Shown here in pieces: positions 48,740-60,420 of a stretch of 64,000 nt of DNA. A program made the position numbers and the translations under genes. The notes beneath the pieces were generated by a model. It was not told where the DNA came from and searched no databases. It saw only the letters and a program-made list of their open reading frames with translations. The DNA is from Ariolimax columbianus (lineage: Eukaryota; Mollusca; Gastropoda; Stylommatophora; Arionidae), in contig JAVGWX010000004.1 in the NCBI GenBank assembly GCA_036924085.1, positions 8,269,044 through 8,333,043 on the forward strand. Direction: 5' to 3'. The stretch's first letter is position 1, and each line of letters starts with the position of its first letter.

Positions 48740-50300
48740 AGGTGAATGCAGAAGGGCCACTACTACCCAAGTCACAAGATATATAGTACGATAAATGACC
48801 ACATGACTTGAGACAACCCACTAATGTTCAAGGTCACACGACCTATAGTGAGATAAATGACCACATGACTTGAGACAACACACTACTGTTCAATGTCAGA
48901 CGACCTATAGTGAGATAAATGATCACATGACTTGAGACCACCAACTACTGTTCAAGGTCACACGACCTATAGTGAGATAAATGACCACATGCCTTGAGAC
49001 AACCCACTACTGTTCAAGGTCAGACGACCTATAGTGAGATAAATGACCACATGACTTGAGAAAACCGACTACTGTACAAGGTCACACGACCTATAGTTGG
49101 ATAAATGACCACATGACTTGAGACAACCCACTACTGTTCAAGGTCAAACGACCTATAGTGAGATAAATGACACATGACTTGAGACAACCCGCTAATGTTC
49201 AAGGTCAGACGACCTATAGTGAGATAAATGACCACATGACTTGAGACAACCCACTAATGTTCAAGGTCACACAACCTATAGTGAGATAAATGACCACATG
49301 ACTTGAGACAACACACTACTGTTCAATGTCAGACGACCTATAGTGAGATAAATGATCACATGACTTGAGACCACCAACTACTGTTCAAGGTCACACGACC
49401 TATAGTGAGATAAATGACCACATGCCTTGAGACAACCCACTACTGTTCAAGGTCACACGACCTATAGTGGGATAAATGACCACAGGACTTGAGACAACAG
49501 ACTACTGTTCAAGGTCACACGTCCTATAGTGAGATAAATGACCACATGACTTGAGACAACCCACTACTGTTCAAGGTCAGACGACCTATAGTGAGATAAA
49601 TGGCCACATGACTTAAGAAAACCCACTATTGTACAAGGTCACACGACCTATAGTTGGATAAATGACCACAGGACTTGAGACAACCCACTACTGTTCAAGG
49701 TCAAACGACCTATAGTGAGATAAATGACACATGACTTGAGACAACCCGCTAATGTTCAAGGTCACACGACCTATAGTGAGATAAATGACCACATGACTTG
49801 AGACAACCCACTACTGTTCAAGGTCAGACGACCTATAGTGAGATAAATGACCACATGACTTGAGACAACCCACTAATGTTCAAGGTCACACGACCTATAG
49901 TGAGACAAATGACCACATGACTTGAGACAACACACTACTATTCAAGGTCAGACGACCTATAGTGAGATAAATGACCACATGACTTGAGACAACCAACTAC
50001 TGTTCAAGGTCACACGACCTATAGTGAGATAAATGACCACATGCCTTGAGACAACCCACTAGTGTTCAAGGTCACACGACCTATAGTGAGATAAATGACC
50101 ACATGACTTTAGACAACCCACTACTGTTCAAGGTCACACATCCTATAGTAAGATAAATGACCACATGACTTGAGACAACTCACTACTGTTCAAGGTCAGA
50201 CGACCTATAGTAAGATAAATGACCACATGAATTGAGACAATCTATTACTGTTCAAGGTCACACGACAACTAATACAATAAAAAACAACATGATTTAAGGC
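48740..50300. repeat. 62-bp minisatellite, about 25 copies, with higher-order duplication
   Basis: The unit contains cgacctatagtgagataaat, gaccacatgacttgagacaa and cactactgttcaaggtcac; starts at 48841, 48903, 48965 and 49027 show a 62-bp period. Variant copies recur together: caatgtcaga at 48891 and 49324 marks a block repeated after 433 bp (seven units, one of which lacks one base). The right end decays. Confidence 0.95.
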
Positions 50301-50399
50301 AACTTACTACAGTTCAAGGTCACGAGACCAATGACAAGATAAATAGCCAATAGATTTGAGGCAGACCGCTTCTGCGTAGGTCACAAACCAAAAAGTAAA
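50301..50399. other. Decayed edge of the 62-bp array
   Basis: Weak remnants of the array motif (caaggtcacgagacc) merging into the LINE tail that follows. Confidence 0.4.
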
Positions 50400-50490
50400 G
50401 TTAAAGCATTTTAATTATACAGGTTTAGAAAACTGCAAAATGTCTGTATACAATCAGATTTTCTAGTCCACTTGATCTAAAATTAACTGT
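50400..50490 (-). mobile_element. 3' tail of a CR1/L2-like LINE interrupted by copies D and E
   Basis: On the minus strand, gattgtatacagac, ttgcagttttctaaacc and a ttaactttac-like end match the family tail seen at 43050-43112 (ggttgtatacagac, ctgcagggtcttctaaacc). The matching RT part lies at 53521-53640 on the other side of two inserted LINEs. Confidence 0.7.
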
Positions 50491-50494
50491 ATTT

Positions 50495-51246
50495 CTTCTT
50501 CTTCTTCTGCGTACACAGTCAGACAGTAACCATTATTTTTTCGAAAAAAGCGGCGGTCATCCTGAGGCTCTCGCCACTGCCATAGAGCTTGTCTTGCAGT
50601 TCCACTGGTAATGGCCACATCTGCTCTCTCTGATCCTCGTATGTCGGGCAGTTCTGCAGCAGATGTTCAGTGGTCATTTTACCAGTACCGCACGGGCATT
50701 CGTCGGTACACCCTATCTTCAATTTGTTGAATAGGTGGTACCTCAGTCTGTTGTGGCCAGTGCGAAGTCTGAAGACCACGATATGCTCTCTTCTGTTCAA
50801 TTGGTAATATGCATCGTTTTTGGTGTAGCCAGTATGTTCGGTTTCCCATTTGGACATGTATCTAGCTCTAATAAGCCGCCGTTTTGACTCTTCGTATGTC
50901 ATGCTAGTATCTGGTTGTGGTAGTCTTGCACCTTCTTTTGCCAGTTTGTCTGCCTCCTCGTTGCCTTGGATGTTGCAGTTGGATGGAACCCACTGTACCA
51001 CTACCCCTTTTTGGTGCGGACTGCTGGCATAGTTGACAGAGTACTGCTCTTAAATCATTGTTCAGTGTTTTTCTGGCTTTTTAGTGCTGTGACTACGGCC
51101 AAGGCATCTGTAAGCAGGACTTTATGGCTATCATTCCTTTTACCTGTCACCATTTCTTCCACTGCCACCCTCAGTGCCTCTGCCTCCGCTCTGAAATTGC
51201 TTGTGTATTTTCCAGTAGCCAATGACAGTGTTATTTTTCTGCCATT
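50495..51246 (-). mobile_element. RNase H-bearing LINE, 5'-truncated copy D
   Basis: Minus strand, from within RNase H (NFRAEAEAL at its upper end) through QWVPSNCNIQGNEEADKLAK to TDECPCGTG and NCPTYEDQREQMWP, ending in a (TTC)n plus-strand tract at 50497. One base deletion or substitution near 51060 and an extra residue in YEESKRRLIRARY separate it from copy B. The catalytic His of the last motif region is replaced (PSNC instead of PSHC). No target-site duplication was found. Confidence 0.9.
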
Positions 51247-51250
51247 TAGA

Positions 51251-51259
51251 CCATTGTTT
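51251..51259. repeat. Target-site duplication, left copy (LINE copy E)
   Basis: ccattgttt here and at 53521-53529 flank copy E. Confidence 0.75.
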
Positions 51260-53520
51260 CTTCTTCTTCTTCTTACGCAGTCAGACAGTAACCATTATTT
51301 TTTCGAAAAAAGCGGCGGTCATCCTGAGGCTGTTGCCGCTGCCCTAGAGCTTGTCTTGCAGTTCCACTGGTGATGGCCACATCTGCTCTCTCTGATCCTC
51401 GTATGTCGGGCAGTTCTGCAGTAGATGTTCAGCGGTCATTTTACTGGTACCGCACGGGCATTCGTCGGTACCACCTGTCTTCAATTTGTTGAATAGGTGG
51501 TACCTCAGTCTATTGTGGCCAGTGCGAAGTCTGAAGACAGCGACCTGCTCTCTTCGATTCAACTGGTAATAGGCATCGTTTTTGGTGTAACCAGTATGTT
51601 CGGTTTCCCATTCGGTCATGTATCTGGCTTTGATAAGCCGTTTTGACTCTTCGTACGTCATACTAGTATCTGTTTGTGGTAGTCTTGCGCCTTCTTTTGC
51701 CAGTCTGTCTGCCTCCTCAATGCCTTGGATGTTGCAGTGTGATGGGACCCACTGTACCACTACCCTTTTTGGTGCTGACTGCTGGCACAGTTTGCAGAGT
51801 GCTGCTCTTAAGTCATTGAGCTCAGTGTTTTTTCTGGCTTTTTAGCGCTGTGACTACTGCGACGCATCTGTAAGCAGGACTATATGGATTTCATTTTCTT
51901 TATGTGTCACCATTTCTTCCACTGCCGCCCTCAGTGCCTCTGCCTCCGCTCTGAAATTGCTTGTGTACTTACCAGTAGCGAATGACAGTGTTCTTTGTCT
52001 GCCATTTGGTAGGTTCAGGAATGCTCCTGCCCCTCCGTTCTGTGTAGTGTTTGTTACAGAACCGTCGGTGTATGCATGGGTCCAGTCCATGCTTGGGTAG
52101 CTTTTCGATATAAAGCTTAGGGTAGTATCTCTCCTTTCTTTTTCAGTCTGGCAGTTTTTGTTTCCAATACCTGGTATATTTTCTACCACCTCTGGAAATA
52201 TATCTTGCCTCCAGGTAGGTTTTCGTACAGTAGTGATGGGTTTTGGTGTTGTTAGTGCGTTTATGGGATCTTCGTGCATCTTTGCTTTGGCTATTTCTGC
52301 AAAGTTTCTCCGCTTTAGTTTCCCATTTCCCAAATTGTTTAGTCTCTGGTGCATTGGATGCTCAGTCAGTCTTCGGAGTTTCTCTGACTGCAGCTGGGCT
52401 CTGCAGTCTCTTCTATCGGTCATGGATTGCAGTTTTGTAATCTTTTCAAGTTCTACAATTGGCGTTGACTTCATGCCTCCTGTTATAACTCTCATGGCTT
52501 GGTTTTGAAGTTTGCTAACTTTATCGAAGTTCGCCTTTGCTGCTGTTGTCCATGCCGCAATGCCATACTCGAGAACTGGTCTCACTCTTCCAGTGTACAG
52601 TTGCTTTAGTATGCCTTCGTCTGCTCCCCAGCTTGTGCCAGCAAGTTTCCTCATGATTGCCATTCTTTCTCTGGCTCTCATTCGGTTTCTCTCGATCTGA
52701 CTTTTCCATGGCATGCGCCCATAAAATGTGACTCCCAGATAGGTTTGGTTGTCGTTTGGCTGCAGGAATTTGCCATTTAAACTTAATTTGGTATTTTGGG
52801 CTTTTATTGAGAGCGAGAATATTGTGCATGTGGTTTTCTCCTCATTTATTTTCACCAGCCATGAGTTCGCCCACTCTTCCAGCGATGTTAGGGCCTGCTG
52901 CATCCGATTTCTGGCTATGGTGAGATTCTTTTCAGAGGTCCACATAGCCAGATCGTCTGCAAACATTGAGCTATGGACTCTCCTTGGTATATTCTCTGTA
53001 ATGTCGTTTATATATACCAGGAAGAGTGTGGGTGACAGTACTCCCCCTTGGGGTACTCCCTGCTCGAGTGTCACCTTCTTGCTTATCTGCCCTTGTACTT
53101 GGACTCTGGCCGTTCTTTGTTTGAGGTAGTGGTTGATCCACTTGTACATTTTCCCACAAACATCACTTCTTCTTAGCTTGACTCTAAGTCCGTCTTTCCA
53201 GACTTTATCAAATGCCTTTTCCAGATCCACCCAAACAGCTACTGTGTCTTTCTGTGCCTGGTAGGCATCTTCTATTTCCTGGGCTATGAGGATGACCTGG
53301 TCCTCAGTGGATCTGTGCTGTCTAAAGCTGGCTTGCTGTGGAATTAGTATTCGTTTTTCTTCCAGATGTCACATCAGTCTGGTGTTTATCATACGTTCCA
53401 TCAGCTTGCCGACACAGCTCAGTAGGCTGATGGGCCTATATCCATTTGGATCTGTTTTGTCCTTTCCTGTTTTTGGTACTGGTACCAGTACTGCGTCTTT
53501 CCATGCCTGGGGTACAAATC
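51260..53520 (-). mobile_element. RNase H-bearing LINE, 2.3-kb copy E with near-intact RT
   Basis: Minus strand: NGYRPISLLSCVGKLME, motif A MDLEKAFDKVWKDGL, motif B LEQGVPQGGVLSPTLF, motif C MFADDLAMWTSEKN, thumb region (VRPVLEYGIAAWTTAAKAN), then RNase H HAYTDGSVTN and FRAEAEALRAA in one 458-codon frame. A frameshift and stop near 51860 break RNase H. The rest (QWVPSHCNIQGIEEADRLAK, TDECPCGTS) lies in another frame down to a (TTC)n plus-strand tail. The endonuclease is absent (5' truncation). A 9-bp duplication flanks it. Best preserved RT of this family in the window. Confidence 0.92.
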
Positions 53521-53655
53521 CCATTGTTTAAATGTTCTCTAAATCCGTCCTAATTATATCCACCTCTGCTGCAGAGTAGACACCTCTGCATAGTCTGTTG
53601 ATTTTTTTCTCATCAACGAGTTGTGCAATCATTGATCCGATATAACTGTACAATC
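53521..53655 (-). mobile_element. RT fragment of the CR1/L2-like LINE that hosts copies D and E
   Basis: Minus strand: GSMIAQLVDEKKINRLCRG and SAAEVDIIRTDLENI correspond to RSMIAKFADDTKLCSS and KAEVDILMSDLDKI of the copy at 40245. The catalytic FADD has become LVDE. The first nine bases are the right copy of the duplication that flanks copy E. Confidence 0.75.
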
Positions 53656-54585
53656 GCATATATAAATATAATAGCTGTCCACCGTTGTCGATGAGGACCG
53701 CCCCATCATCCTTTCCACAGATTTCCCTGTTGGGTGTGGGTGCGCATGTGGCTGAACACGCCAATGTGGGCACGAAAACATCTGCTGCACAACGGACATA
53801 CGTGATCAGTAGAAGATGATAATGTTGCTGCTGTCCGTGATTTCCGAGACTTGCGTCTGCTCTGTGATTTCACAACACGGGGGTCTTCGCTGGTAGCTAC
53901 ATACGCTTTTACTGCGCTTCTTCATTCAGATCTATTTTGCCCAAAACATTCCTAGGTGGTGATATCTGTCTGGCAACTTTTCAGTGAGTCCCTCAAACTG
54001 TCTTTAAAACGTTTATTTTGGCGTCCTTTCTCGCACCATTCCTTTCTCAGCTCACCGAAGAGGGACTTCTTTGAAAGCCGCTCGTCTGATATGCGAATAT
54101 TGTGTCCGGCCCACCTTAGTTGTGCTTTTTTCTAGCAATGCATGGATGCTTGGGCATGTCAGCCGTCGAGAGAACCTCGATGTCAGTGACGCGATCTTCC
54201 CATTGAATGTGGAATATTCGCCTCAGCCAACCCGTGGAGAAGTGATTTAACCTCCTTGCATGTAGAGTATACAGTCCAGCATCCGCAGGCGATGAATGGT
54301 GTTGGAATGATGATAGCACGACGTTCCCACACCATCTATCGTGTTCTACAAAAGGCTCTGCAGGCCCTTGCGTCTGCCCGCTAACTGTAGTCTTTAGTTT
54401 TGTGTACGACATGCCTGGTGCTAGTTAGTACATGACCCCTGTTTTTTCTGCATTTATGGTCAAACAAAAATGTTCGCATGCGGTAGAGAACCGATCCATT
54501 CCCACCTGCATGTTCAGTTCCGAGTTGCTGTTCAGAGCGCAGTCGTCAGCAAACATAATTTCTTTGATTTTGTCGCCAGCCATTT
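53656..54585 (-). mobile_element. LINE fragment with RT C-terminus and C2H2 zinc-finger tail
   Basis: Minus strand from 54585 down: IMFADDCALNSNSELNMQVG (motif C with FADD intact), FCLTINAEKTGVMY, RLNHFSTGWLRRIFHIQWED (RT C-terminal signature), eroded SDERLSKKSLFGELRKEW, and a C2H2 finger CPLCSRCFRAHIGVFSHMRT with the closing His. The finger at the extreme C-terminus is typical of one invertebrate LINE group. Frameshifts separate the parts. The 5' side is replaced by a GT-rich satellite. Confidence 0.75.
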
Positions 54586-55085
54586 TGTGTGTGAGTGAAT
54601 GACTGAGTGACTATGTGAGTGAGTGTGTAAGTGTTTGAGTGTATGTATGTGTGAAAGTGAATCAGTGTGTGTGTGTGTGAGTGACTGTGTGAATGAGCAA
54701 GTGAGTGTGTGAGTCAGCGAGTGTGTGAGTGAGTGGATAAGTGTGTTAGTGAGTGTGTGTGAGTGAGTGTTTTAGTAAGTGTTTGAGTTAGTGTGTGAGG
54801 GAGTAAGTGAGTGACGGTGTGAGAGTGAATGTGTGTGTGTGTGTGTTTATGCGTGTGTAGAGTGAGTGAGTGAGTTAGTGAGTATGTGTGTGAGCGAGTG
54901 AGTGTATGAGTGTGTGTGATAGGGTAAGTGTGTGTGTGTAAATGAGTGAGTGTGTGAGTGAGTGAGTGAATGTGTGAGTGCGTGAGTAATTCAGCGAGTG
55001 AGCGAGTGAGTGAGTGAACGCGTGTGGGAGTGGGTGAGTGCGTGAGTGTATGTGTTGGTGTAGGGCAGTGAATGTGTGTGTAAGG
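54586..55085. repeat. (GTGA)n/(GTGT)n-rich satellite
   Basis: About 500 bp of gtgagtgagtgtgtgag-type sequence without a fixed period, directly before the 23-bp array. Confidence 0.93.
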
Positions 55086-57112
55086 GAGTGTGTAACTGGG
55101 ATGTAGAGAGTGGTGTAACTAGGTCGGAGAGAGTGGTGTAACCGGGATGGAGAGAGTGGTGTAACTGGGATGTAGAGAGTGGTATAACTGGGATGGAGAG
55201 AGTGGTATAACTGGGATGGATAGACTGATGTAACTAGGTCGGAGAGATTGGTGTAACCGGGGTGGAGAGAGTGGTGTAACTGAGATTGAGAGAGTGGTGT
55301 AACTCGGATGGAGAGAGTGGTGTAACTCGGATGGAGAGAGTGGTGTAATTAGATCGGAGAGAGTGGTGTAACTCGGATGGAGAGAGTGGTGTAATTAGAT
55401 CGGAGAGAGTGGTGTAGCCGGGATGGAGAGAGTGGTGTAACCAGGATGGAAGGAGTTGTGTAATTGGGATGGAGAGAGTGGTGTAACTAGATCAGAGAGA
55501 GTGGTGTAACCGGGATGGAAGGAGTTGTGTAATTGGGATGGAGAGAGTGGTGTAACTAGGTCGGAGAGAGTGGTGTAACCGGGATGGAGAGAGTGGTGTA
55601 ATTAGATCGGAGAGAGTGGTGTAATTAGATCGGAAAGAGTGGTGTAACCGGGATGGAGAGAGTGGTGTAACTAGGTCAGAGAGAGTGGTGTAACCGGGAT
55701 GGAGAGAGTGGTGTAACCGGGATGGAGAGAGTGGTGTAACTAGGTCGGAGAGAGTGGTGTAACCGGGATGGAGAGAGTGGTGTAACTAGATCGGAGAGAG
55801 TGGTGTAATTAGATCGGAAAGAGTGGTGTAACCGGGATGGAGAGAGTGGTGTAACCAGGATGGAAGGAGTTGTGTAATTGGGATGGAGAGAGTGGTGTAA
55901 CTAGGTCAGAGAGAGTGGTGTAACCGGGATGGAGAGAGTGGTGTAACCGGGATGGAGAGAGTGGTGTAACTAGGTCGGAGAGAGTGGTGTAACCGGGATG
56001 GATAGAGTGGTGTAACTGGGATGGAGAGATTGATGTAACTAGGTCGGAGAGAGTAGTGTAACCGGGGTGGAGAGAGTGGTGTAACTGAGATTGAGAGAGT
56101 GGTGTAACTCGGATGGAGAGAGTGGTGTAACTCGGATGGAGAGAGTGGTGTAATTAGATCGGAGAGAGTGGTGTAACTCGGATGGAGAGAGTGGTGTAAT
56201 TAGATCGGAGAGAGTGGTGTAGCCGGGATGGATAGAGTGGTGTAACCAGGATGGAAGGAGTTGTGTAATTGGGATGGAGAGAGTGGTGTAACTAGATCAG
56301 AGAGAGTGGTGTAACCGGGATGGAAGGAGTTGTGTAATTGGGATGGAGAGAGTGGTGTAACTAGGTCGGAGAGAGTGGTGTAACCGGGATGGAGAGAGTG
56401 GTGTAATTAGATCGGAGAGAGTGGTGTAATTAGATCGGAAAGAGTGGTGTAACCGGGATGGAGAGAGTGGTGTAACTAGGTCAGAGAGAGTGGTGTAACC
56501 GGGATGGAGAGAGTGGTGTAACCGGGATGGAGAGAGTGGTGTAACTAGGTCGGAGAGAGTGGTGTAACCGGGATGGAGAGAGTGGTGTAACTAGATCGGA
56601 GAGAGTGGTGTAATTAGATCGGAAAGAGTGGTGTAACCGGGATGGAGAGAGTGGTGTAACCAGGATGGAAGGAGTTGTGTAATTGGGATGGAGAGAGTGG
56701 TGTAACTAGGTCAGAGAGAGTGGTGTAACCGGGATGGAGAGAGTGGTGTAACCGGGATGGAGAGAGTGGTGTAACTAGGTCGGAGAGAGTGGTGTAACCG
56801 GGATGGATAGAGTGGTGTAACTGGGATGGAGAGATTGATGTAACTAGGTCGGAGAGAGTAGTGTAACCGGGGTGGAGAGAGTGGTGTAACTGAGATTGAG
56901 AGAGTGGTGTAACTCGGATAGAGATAGTTGTGTAATTAGATCGGAGAGAGTGGTGAAATTAGATCGGAGAGAGTGGTGTAACCGGGATGGAGAGAGTGGT
57001 GTAACCAGGATGGAAGGAGTTGTGTAATTGGGGTGGAGAGAGTGGTGTAACTAGGTCGGAGAGAGTGGTGTAACCGGGATGGAGAGAGTGGTGTAACTTT
57101 GATGGAGAGAGT
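55086..57112. repeat. 23-bp minisatellite with an exact 805-bp higher-order period
   Basis: Nearly 90 copies of a 23-bp unit of the type gtgtaaccgggatggagaga plus gtg, in several variants (aactaggtcgg, aattagatcgg, aaggagttgtg). The rare variant tgagattgag occurs at 55281, 56086 and 56891, and gtaattagatcggaaa at 55621 and 56426. Both give 805 bp, which is 35 units. About 2.5 higher-order repeats are present. No coding potential. Confidence 0.96.
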
Positions 57113-57769
57113 TATTGAATGTAAAATTCACACTGTAAACAATCATCTCACAATCCACAGAATGAGGTGACCCAGCCTCTAAAACCATATGTAGATGTTT
57201 GCTTGTGTAGTGATGCGGCCACTGAACCATTGCACGCATCACACACATGGATATATTTATTATTTGACCTTCGATATCTCTTCACCTCCGATCTACTTGT
57301 CTCTTTATATAAATGATTGTTTTTATTCTGTTAAGTAGAATACAAAAATACTTCTCAAAGATTAGACGCGGAGTCAATGCCGAAACTCCCTGGAGAACCA
57401 CCACAAGGAGAACAACCCACATTGTCTACAATGATCAGGAGATTTGCCGAGATTCAATGTCTACTCAAACAGGAGAGTGAATTGTCTGTCTGTCTGTCTG
57501 CACAATCTTAGAAAGAGACAGTGGTGCAGCAAGGATATATAGTGTGACAGTTCCTGTTACTGCTGTGTAGTGTCTGGATTGTGAAGAGAACTATAACACC
57601 TCAATGTCGTTATGGTCTAACACAGACAATGACAACGCAAATGAAGAATATGGACTTTGCCCCAAATTTGACACGTTTATTCGACAATCATGATCTGTTG
57701 CAAAGAATGATACCTCGCTATGCTGAATGATGCCAGAAGGTAAAAACAAAAACTCACAGAAACGTAACC
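57113..57769. other. Unique spacer, nothing recognised
   Basis: Contains a short (CTGT)n run near 57487. No exon, RNA or transposon motif was identified. Confidence 0.45.
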
Positions 57770-58635
57770 AAGATCTTGATCTTGATAACCCGTTCCTCTT
57801 CGTAATTGCGGGACCCAAATTCGTCTCCAGCGGACCCTATCTTGGGACATAGAAGTTCAATTTGTGGTAAGTGCTCCTCTAGAAGCATCTCGGATGTCGC
57901 AGCGTACAGCAAGGGAGTCTGGCCAACGCATTGGAGGTTTCCCTGCAATCTTTTCTTACCTCGAGGTACCAGACTGCTGTCGCCGTGCTCCATTGGCCAT
58001 CGTTTCGTCGCAACATGTGAACTGCACATCTATGTTTTGCCTTGTCTGCATGGATTACTGCATCCTTCACCAGGGACAATCGTCTTATGTCAGTATTGTG
58101 GAGAACTTGCATACGTTGGTTCCGGAGAGTGATTCCGACCACGTCTCTCTCAAAGGAGGCCTGGGTAACTCTTCATTTGTCCTTTAGTGATTTTGTTAGT
58201 GTCACGTCTCGGCAACGAAGCACATCGCATGGAGTACTGAAGAGAGAGGCTTATAGGTCTTGGTCACGACAATCGTCCAGGACCGTGTTAATAGACGAGA
58301 AGACTGTCCAACCCGCTTGGCAACGTCTTGTCAGTTGAGGTTCCACGTTGTTCTCTATATTGAAAAGACGTCCAAGATAAATATACTCGTTGACATCCTC
58401 TAAACGTACCTCGCCAAGGAAGACTAGATCACAAGTGGCGATGCGGTTGCGCAACAATTTGGCTTTCGAGATATTTATCTCCAGATCTGCTTTCTTGCCC
58501 TCTCCATCGAGTATCTGCATCATTTCGTTAGATGCTGCTGCGGACTCTGTGATGTGCACTTTGTCGTCGGCATATCGAAGGTGTTTGAGGCGCCTGTCAT
58601 TAATAAGGATACCACAACCGAGATTATGTGATTAA
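57770..58635 (-). mobile_element. RTE-like LINE fragment, RT motif C to C-terminus
   Basis: Minus strand: RLKHLRYADDKVHITESAAA (motif C with YADD intact), LEINISKAKLLRNR, VNEYIYLGRLFNIENNVEP and RRCQAGWTVFSSINTVLDD, then TLRNQRMQVLHNTDIRRLSL and a WSTATAVWYLEVRKDCRETS tail. This order (YLGRxxNxxNDLxPELxRR, then RWxxAVxxWxPRDxKR) is known from RTE-clade elements. It differs from the element at 37935, so it is a separate family. Frame breaks near 58250 and 58140. Confidence 0.8.
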
Positions 58636-58864
58636 ATAATGTGACGCCAATGATCAAAATGAATTTGGTACATACCTTCTCTAAGGTGTTAATTCGTTCT
58701 TGTACATAGGCATCAACGTAGACACCCTAGGATGAACAGGCAATCATATCAAATGAATTATCTCAAAGGCGAAAGGAGTTTCTTTTGCTTTTAAGGCAAT
58801 AGGGAAAATTTGGAAGTAAAGATGTGCTCTAATGTCAAGATTGTGTTTTTGTATTGTTCAGAGT
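58636..58864. other. Unique spacer, nothing recognised
   Basis: Short AT-rich stretch between the LINE relic and the next array. Confidence 0.4.
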
Positions 58865-60420
58865 GGCCAGGTTGTTGTATAGTTCAGATGGGCAGTTATA
58901 TTTTATAGTTTACATGGACAGTGCTATTTTATAGTTCAGATGGGCAGTTATATTTTATAGTTTACATGGGCAGTGTTATTTTATAGTTCAGATGGGCAGA
59001 TATATTTTATAGTTTACATGGACAGCGTTATTTTATAGTTCAGATGGGCAGTTATATTTTATAGTTTACATGGACAGTGTTATTTTATAGTTCAGATGGG
59101 CAGTTATATTTTATAGTTTACATAGACAGTGTTATTTTATAGTTCAGATGGGCAGTTATATTTTATAGTTTACATGGACAGTGTTATTTTATAGTTCAGA
59201 TGGGCAGTTATATTTTATAGTTTACATGGACAGTGTTATTTTATAGTTCAGATGGGCAGTTATATTTTATAGTTTACATGGACAGTGTTATTTTATAGTT
59301 CAGATGGGCAGTTATATTTTTTGTTTACATGGACAGTGTTATGTTATAGTTCAGACGGGCAGTTATGTTTTACAGTTTACATGGACAGTGTTATGTTATA
59401 GTTCAGATAGGCAGTTATGTTTTATAGTTTACATGGACAGTGTTATTTTATAATTCAGAGGGGCATTTCTACTTCAAAGTTTACATGGACAGTGTTATTT
59501 TATAGTTCAGATGGGCAGTTATAATTTTTGTTTACATGGACAGTGTTATGTTATAGTTCAGATGGGCAGTTATGTTTTATAGTTTACATGGACAGTGTTA
59601 TTTTATAGTTTAGATGGGCAGTTATGTTTTATAGTTTACATGGACAGTGTTATTTTATAGTTCAGATGGGCAGTTATATTTTATAGTTTACATGGACAGT
59701 GTTATTTTATAGTTCAGATGGGCAGTTATATTTTTTGTTTACATGGACAGTGTTATGTTATAGTTCAGACGGGCAGTTATGTTTTACAGTTTACATGGAC
59801 AGTGTTATGTTATAGTTCAGATAGGCAGTTATGTTTTATAGTTTACATGGACAGTGTTATTTTATAATTCAGAGGGGCATTTCTACTTCAAAGTTTACAT
59901 GGACAGTGTTATTTTATAGTTCAGATGGGCAGTTATAATTTTTGTTTACATGGACAGTGTTATGTTATAGTTCAGATGGGCAGTTATGTTTTATAGTTTA
60001 CATGGACAGTGTTATTTTATAGTTTAGATGGGCAGTTATGTTTTATAGTTTACATGGACAGTGTTATTTTATAGTTCAGATGGGCACTTCTACTTCAAAG
60101 TTTACATGGACAGTGTTATTTTATAGTTCAGATGGGCAGTTCTACTTTATAGTTCACATGAACAGTGCTATTTTATAGTTCAGATGTGCAGTTCTATTTC
60201 ATAGGTCACATGGACGGCGCTGCTTTATGGGTCAGAGAGACGGTGTTATTTTATAATTCAGATGGGCAGTTCTACTTTATGGTTCACATGGACATAGTTA
60301 TTTTATAGTTTAGATGGGCAGTTCTACTTTATAGTTCACATGGACAGTGTTATTTTATGAGTCAGAGAGACGGTACCACTTATGGGTTGGAGATACCGTG
60401 TTTGATGTGTTTGTATAGCT
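58865..60420. repeat. 52-bp minisatellite (dimer of 26 bp) with higher-order duplication
   Basis: Units alternate between ttatagttcagatgggcagt and ttatagtttacatggacagt halves, giving a 52-bp period of two 26-bp halves. Variant blocks recur: the run ttttttg at 59317 and at 59731 marks a 414-bp duplication of about eight units. Confidence 0.94.

Noticed and set aside
48740..50300. CRISPR array
   Set aside because: Units are contiguous 62-bp copies with scattered variants; there are no unique spacers, no cas genes and the host is an animal.
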